Source: Nitrospinota bacterium
Lineage (GTDB): Bacteria > Nitrospinota_A > UBA7883 > JACRGQ01
DNA: 64,000 bases
Direction: 5' to 3'
NCBI GenBank assembly: GCA_029881495.1
Contig: JAOUMJ010000014.1
Location: 1-64,000 of the forward strand
The translations under genes were made by a program, and so were the position numbers. This document shows positions 62,730-64,000 of this stretch, in pieces; position 1 is the stretch's first letter, and each line of letters opens with the position of its first letter. The notes under the pieces are model-generated. The model was given only the letters and a program-made list of their open reading frames with translations, had not been told where the DNA came from and did no database searches.

Positions 62730-63764
62730 CTAAAAACCTACGTCGATCGCGTGGATCATCCTTTTGGCTTCCTTGAAATCAGGATTCATTTTCAGCGCGT
62801 GCTCGAATATCTTTCTCGCCTCTTTTATCTGCTTGTCTTCAAGGAGCGCGCGCCCGAGATTGTAGTAGATATTTTCATCTTCAGGATCTACCTCGATAGC
62901 TTTCTGGTATTGTCGAATCGCTTTTTTATAATCGTTCTGCCTTCTGTATATTATCCCCAGGCTGTTATATATGTTAGTCGTGTCCGGGCTGATCTTCAGC
63001 ACCTCCTTGAACGCGTCCTCGGCCTCCTTGTCCATATTCCTTTCGAGAAATATCTCGCCTGCTTTTTCGAAATATTTTTCGGCCTGTTCCGGTTGACCCT
63101 TTTTCAAATATACATCTCCCATTTTTCTATACGCGCGCGCGTGGGAGTTGTCTATCATTACGGCTTTTCTGAAAGCAACGATGGCTTCATCATACTTGCT
63201 CTGGGCAGTCTTTATGTATCCGATGTTGTAATAGACTTCAGCCGACTCGTTTACAGATATTATTTCGTTCAGCACCTTTAAGGCCTCATCCAATTCTCCG
63301 GTTTCAAACAGCTTCATCGCCTTCTGAAAAAGGTCCTCCACCTGCTCGGCTTTGGGGTCGCTTTTCGACCCTTCAATTATCTGGGTTAATTTTTTGTCCA
63401 GCTGTTTATCATTTATAGGCTCTACGAAAACTCCGGAGACCCCGTATTTTCCCGCTTCTATGACCATCTGTCTGCTGACCGCGGGGACGGCGAGAAAAAA
63501 CGGTATGCGGTAAAGCTCTTCATCGGCGGAAATAACCTTTAACAGCGCCAGGCCGTTCATGTTCGGCATATCCCATCCGGAAATGATGATGTCAACGGCA
63601 CGGCGCTTCAGGATGTTGAATGCGGCCGCGCCATCACCGGTGTGTTCAAAATTTTTGTATCCAAGAAGTTTAAGCTGCTGGATCAGCTGTGCCCTTTTTT
63701 TGGTAAACGGCTCTACTATAAGGATAAGCAGCTTATCCTTCTCTTTTTTCGCTCCCTTGATCAT
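62730..63764 (-). CDS. Pseudo-receiver protein with C-terminal TPR repeats
   Basis: The 344-residue protein has a receiver-like N-terminus (about 10-135) lacking its active residues. The acidic pair reads EP (LILIVEPFTKK), the phosphoacceptor reads DIIISGWDMPNMNG with glycine 63 in place of aspartate, and the conserved lysine region reads VFVEPI. TPR repeats fill about 150-335 (YYNIGYIKTAQSKYDEAIVAFRKAV, AYRKMGDVYLKKGQPEQAEKYF, YNSLGIIYRRQNDYKKAIRQYQKA). It shares layout with the protein at 11797. Phosphorylation control is unlikely; a scaffold role is likelier. Confidence 0.82.
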   Translation of the reverse strand: MIKGAKKEKDKLLILIVEPFTKKRAQLIQQLKLLGYKNFEHTGDGAAAFNILKRRAVDIIISGWDMPNMNGLALLKVISADEELYRIPFFLAVPAVSRQMVIEAGKYGVSGVFVEPINDKQLDKKLTQIIEGSKSDPKAEQVEDLFQKAMKLFETGELDEALKVLNEIISVNESAEVYYNIGYIKTAQSKYDEAIVAFRKAVMIDNSHARAYRKMGDVYLKKGQPEQAEKYFEKAGEIFLERNMDKEAEDAFKEVLKISPDTTNIYNSLGIIYRRQNDYKKAIRQYQKAIEVDPEDENIYYNLGRALLEDKQIKEARKIFEHALKMNPDFKEAKRMIHAIDVGF

Positions 63765-63812
63765 TCCATTATCCCGTGTTTATGACATTTATTCCGTTCA
63801 CGAAATTATACA

Positions 63813-63983
63813 CTACAAATCAAGCCTCGCCTTGCCGCTCTTCTTATGTTCCGACCTGCTAATTTTTTCAGCCATATCCACGCCCCGTTCGATTTCACTT
63901 TTCATCATTGGGTCATTTTGCGAGTCGGGAACAGTTATATGCATGGAAAATTTCCTGCCGATAGTTTGTGTGGTCGTTTTCAT
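63813..63983 (-). CDS. Small hypothetical protein, 56 residues
   Basis: An open frame on the minus strand starts at ATG 63983, with GGGAG about 10 nt before it, and stops at 63813. It encodes MKTTTQTIGRKFSMHITVPD followed by a Met/Lys/Glu-rich helix and a basic end (SEHKKSGKARLDL). I do not recognise it. It lies 48 bp upstream of the pseudo-receiver/TPR gene on the same strand and may be cotranscribed with it. Confidence 0.5.
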   Translation of the reverse strand: MKTTTQTIGRKFSMHITVPDSQNDPMMKSEIERGVDMAEKISRSEHKKSGKARLDL

Positions 63984-64000
63984 TTCGTTTATCTCCCTGT

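Overview
The window is a chromosomal segment of a Gram-negative bacterium. It encodes TonB/ExbB/ExbD, a TonB-dependent receptor, two small outer-membrane barrel candidates, LapB, MtgA and a DksA-type protein. The combination of RNase Y plus YmdB, an AUC-initiated infC, REC-TPR and HD-domain signalling proteins and a Ser/Thr kinase suggests a deltaproteobacterial-grade lineage or a neighbour such as Nitrospinota. That placement is inference from gene content, and no rRNA is present to settle it. I see no insertion sequence, prophage or CRISPR array; most of the window is compact housekeeping DNA with a few accessory blocks.

Layout. 1-6.8 kb: proC (cut by the window edge) and the PLP-binding YggS homologue, a 567-bp gene-free stretch with a good promoter and a palindrome, rny-ymdB, tRNA-Cys, a DegT-type aminotransferase, mtgA, yaeQ. 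7-10.2 kb: a HicBA-type toxin-antitoxin pair, a small hypothetical gene, then a LarA-family racemase and an orphan DppF-type ATPase. 10.3-16.3 kb: a Ser/Thr kinase fused to a cyclic-nucleotide domain, a pseudo-receiver/TPR protein, a dicarboxylate symporter, an NFACT (RqcH-like) protein, ribF. 16.4-21.2 kb: a membrane-anchored metallo-beta-lactamase-fold protein, a CTG-initiated cysteine-desulfurase-like gene with a DUF3343 partner, hemA-hemC. 21.3-26.2 kb: an unrecognised protein, a barrel protein, a DASS transporter, a YfgM-like TPR protein and a PHP phosphoesterase.

26.3-33.0 kb (minus strand) is the standout accessory block. It is one operon: a secreted His/Met/Cys-rich protein, a TonB receptor, a PepSY membrane protein carrying Asp-box repeats, ExbB, ExbD, TonB and a Tat-exported cysteine-rich four-helix protein of the copper-storage type. 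It starts at a near-consensus promoter overlapped by an inverted repeat and ends at an 11-bp hairpin. I read it as a self-contained metal, probably copper, acquisition and storage system.

33-50.3 kb is housekeeping: radA, queH, tRNA-Val, infC-rpmI-rplT-pheS-pheT-(zapB-like)-zapA, hisS, a sulfite-reductase-like protein, then on the minus strand an MFS transporter and proB-proA-nadD-rsfS-dksA-lapB. 50.4-58 kb: an alpha/beta hydrolase, a CPA2 antiporter, a GHMP kinase, and an overlapping chain of an HD response regulator, ppx, a TPR protein and an MTAP-family phosphorylase. 58.1-60 kb: a sigma factor apparently split into separate region-2 and region-4 polypeptides, followed by a membrane anti-sigma candidate with two zinc motifs. 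The window ends with a PAS-GGDEF-EAL protein, a second pseudo-receiver/TPR protein and a 56-residue gene.
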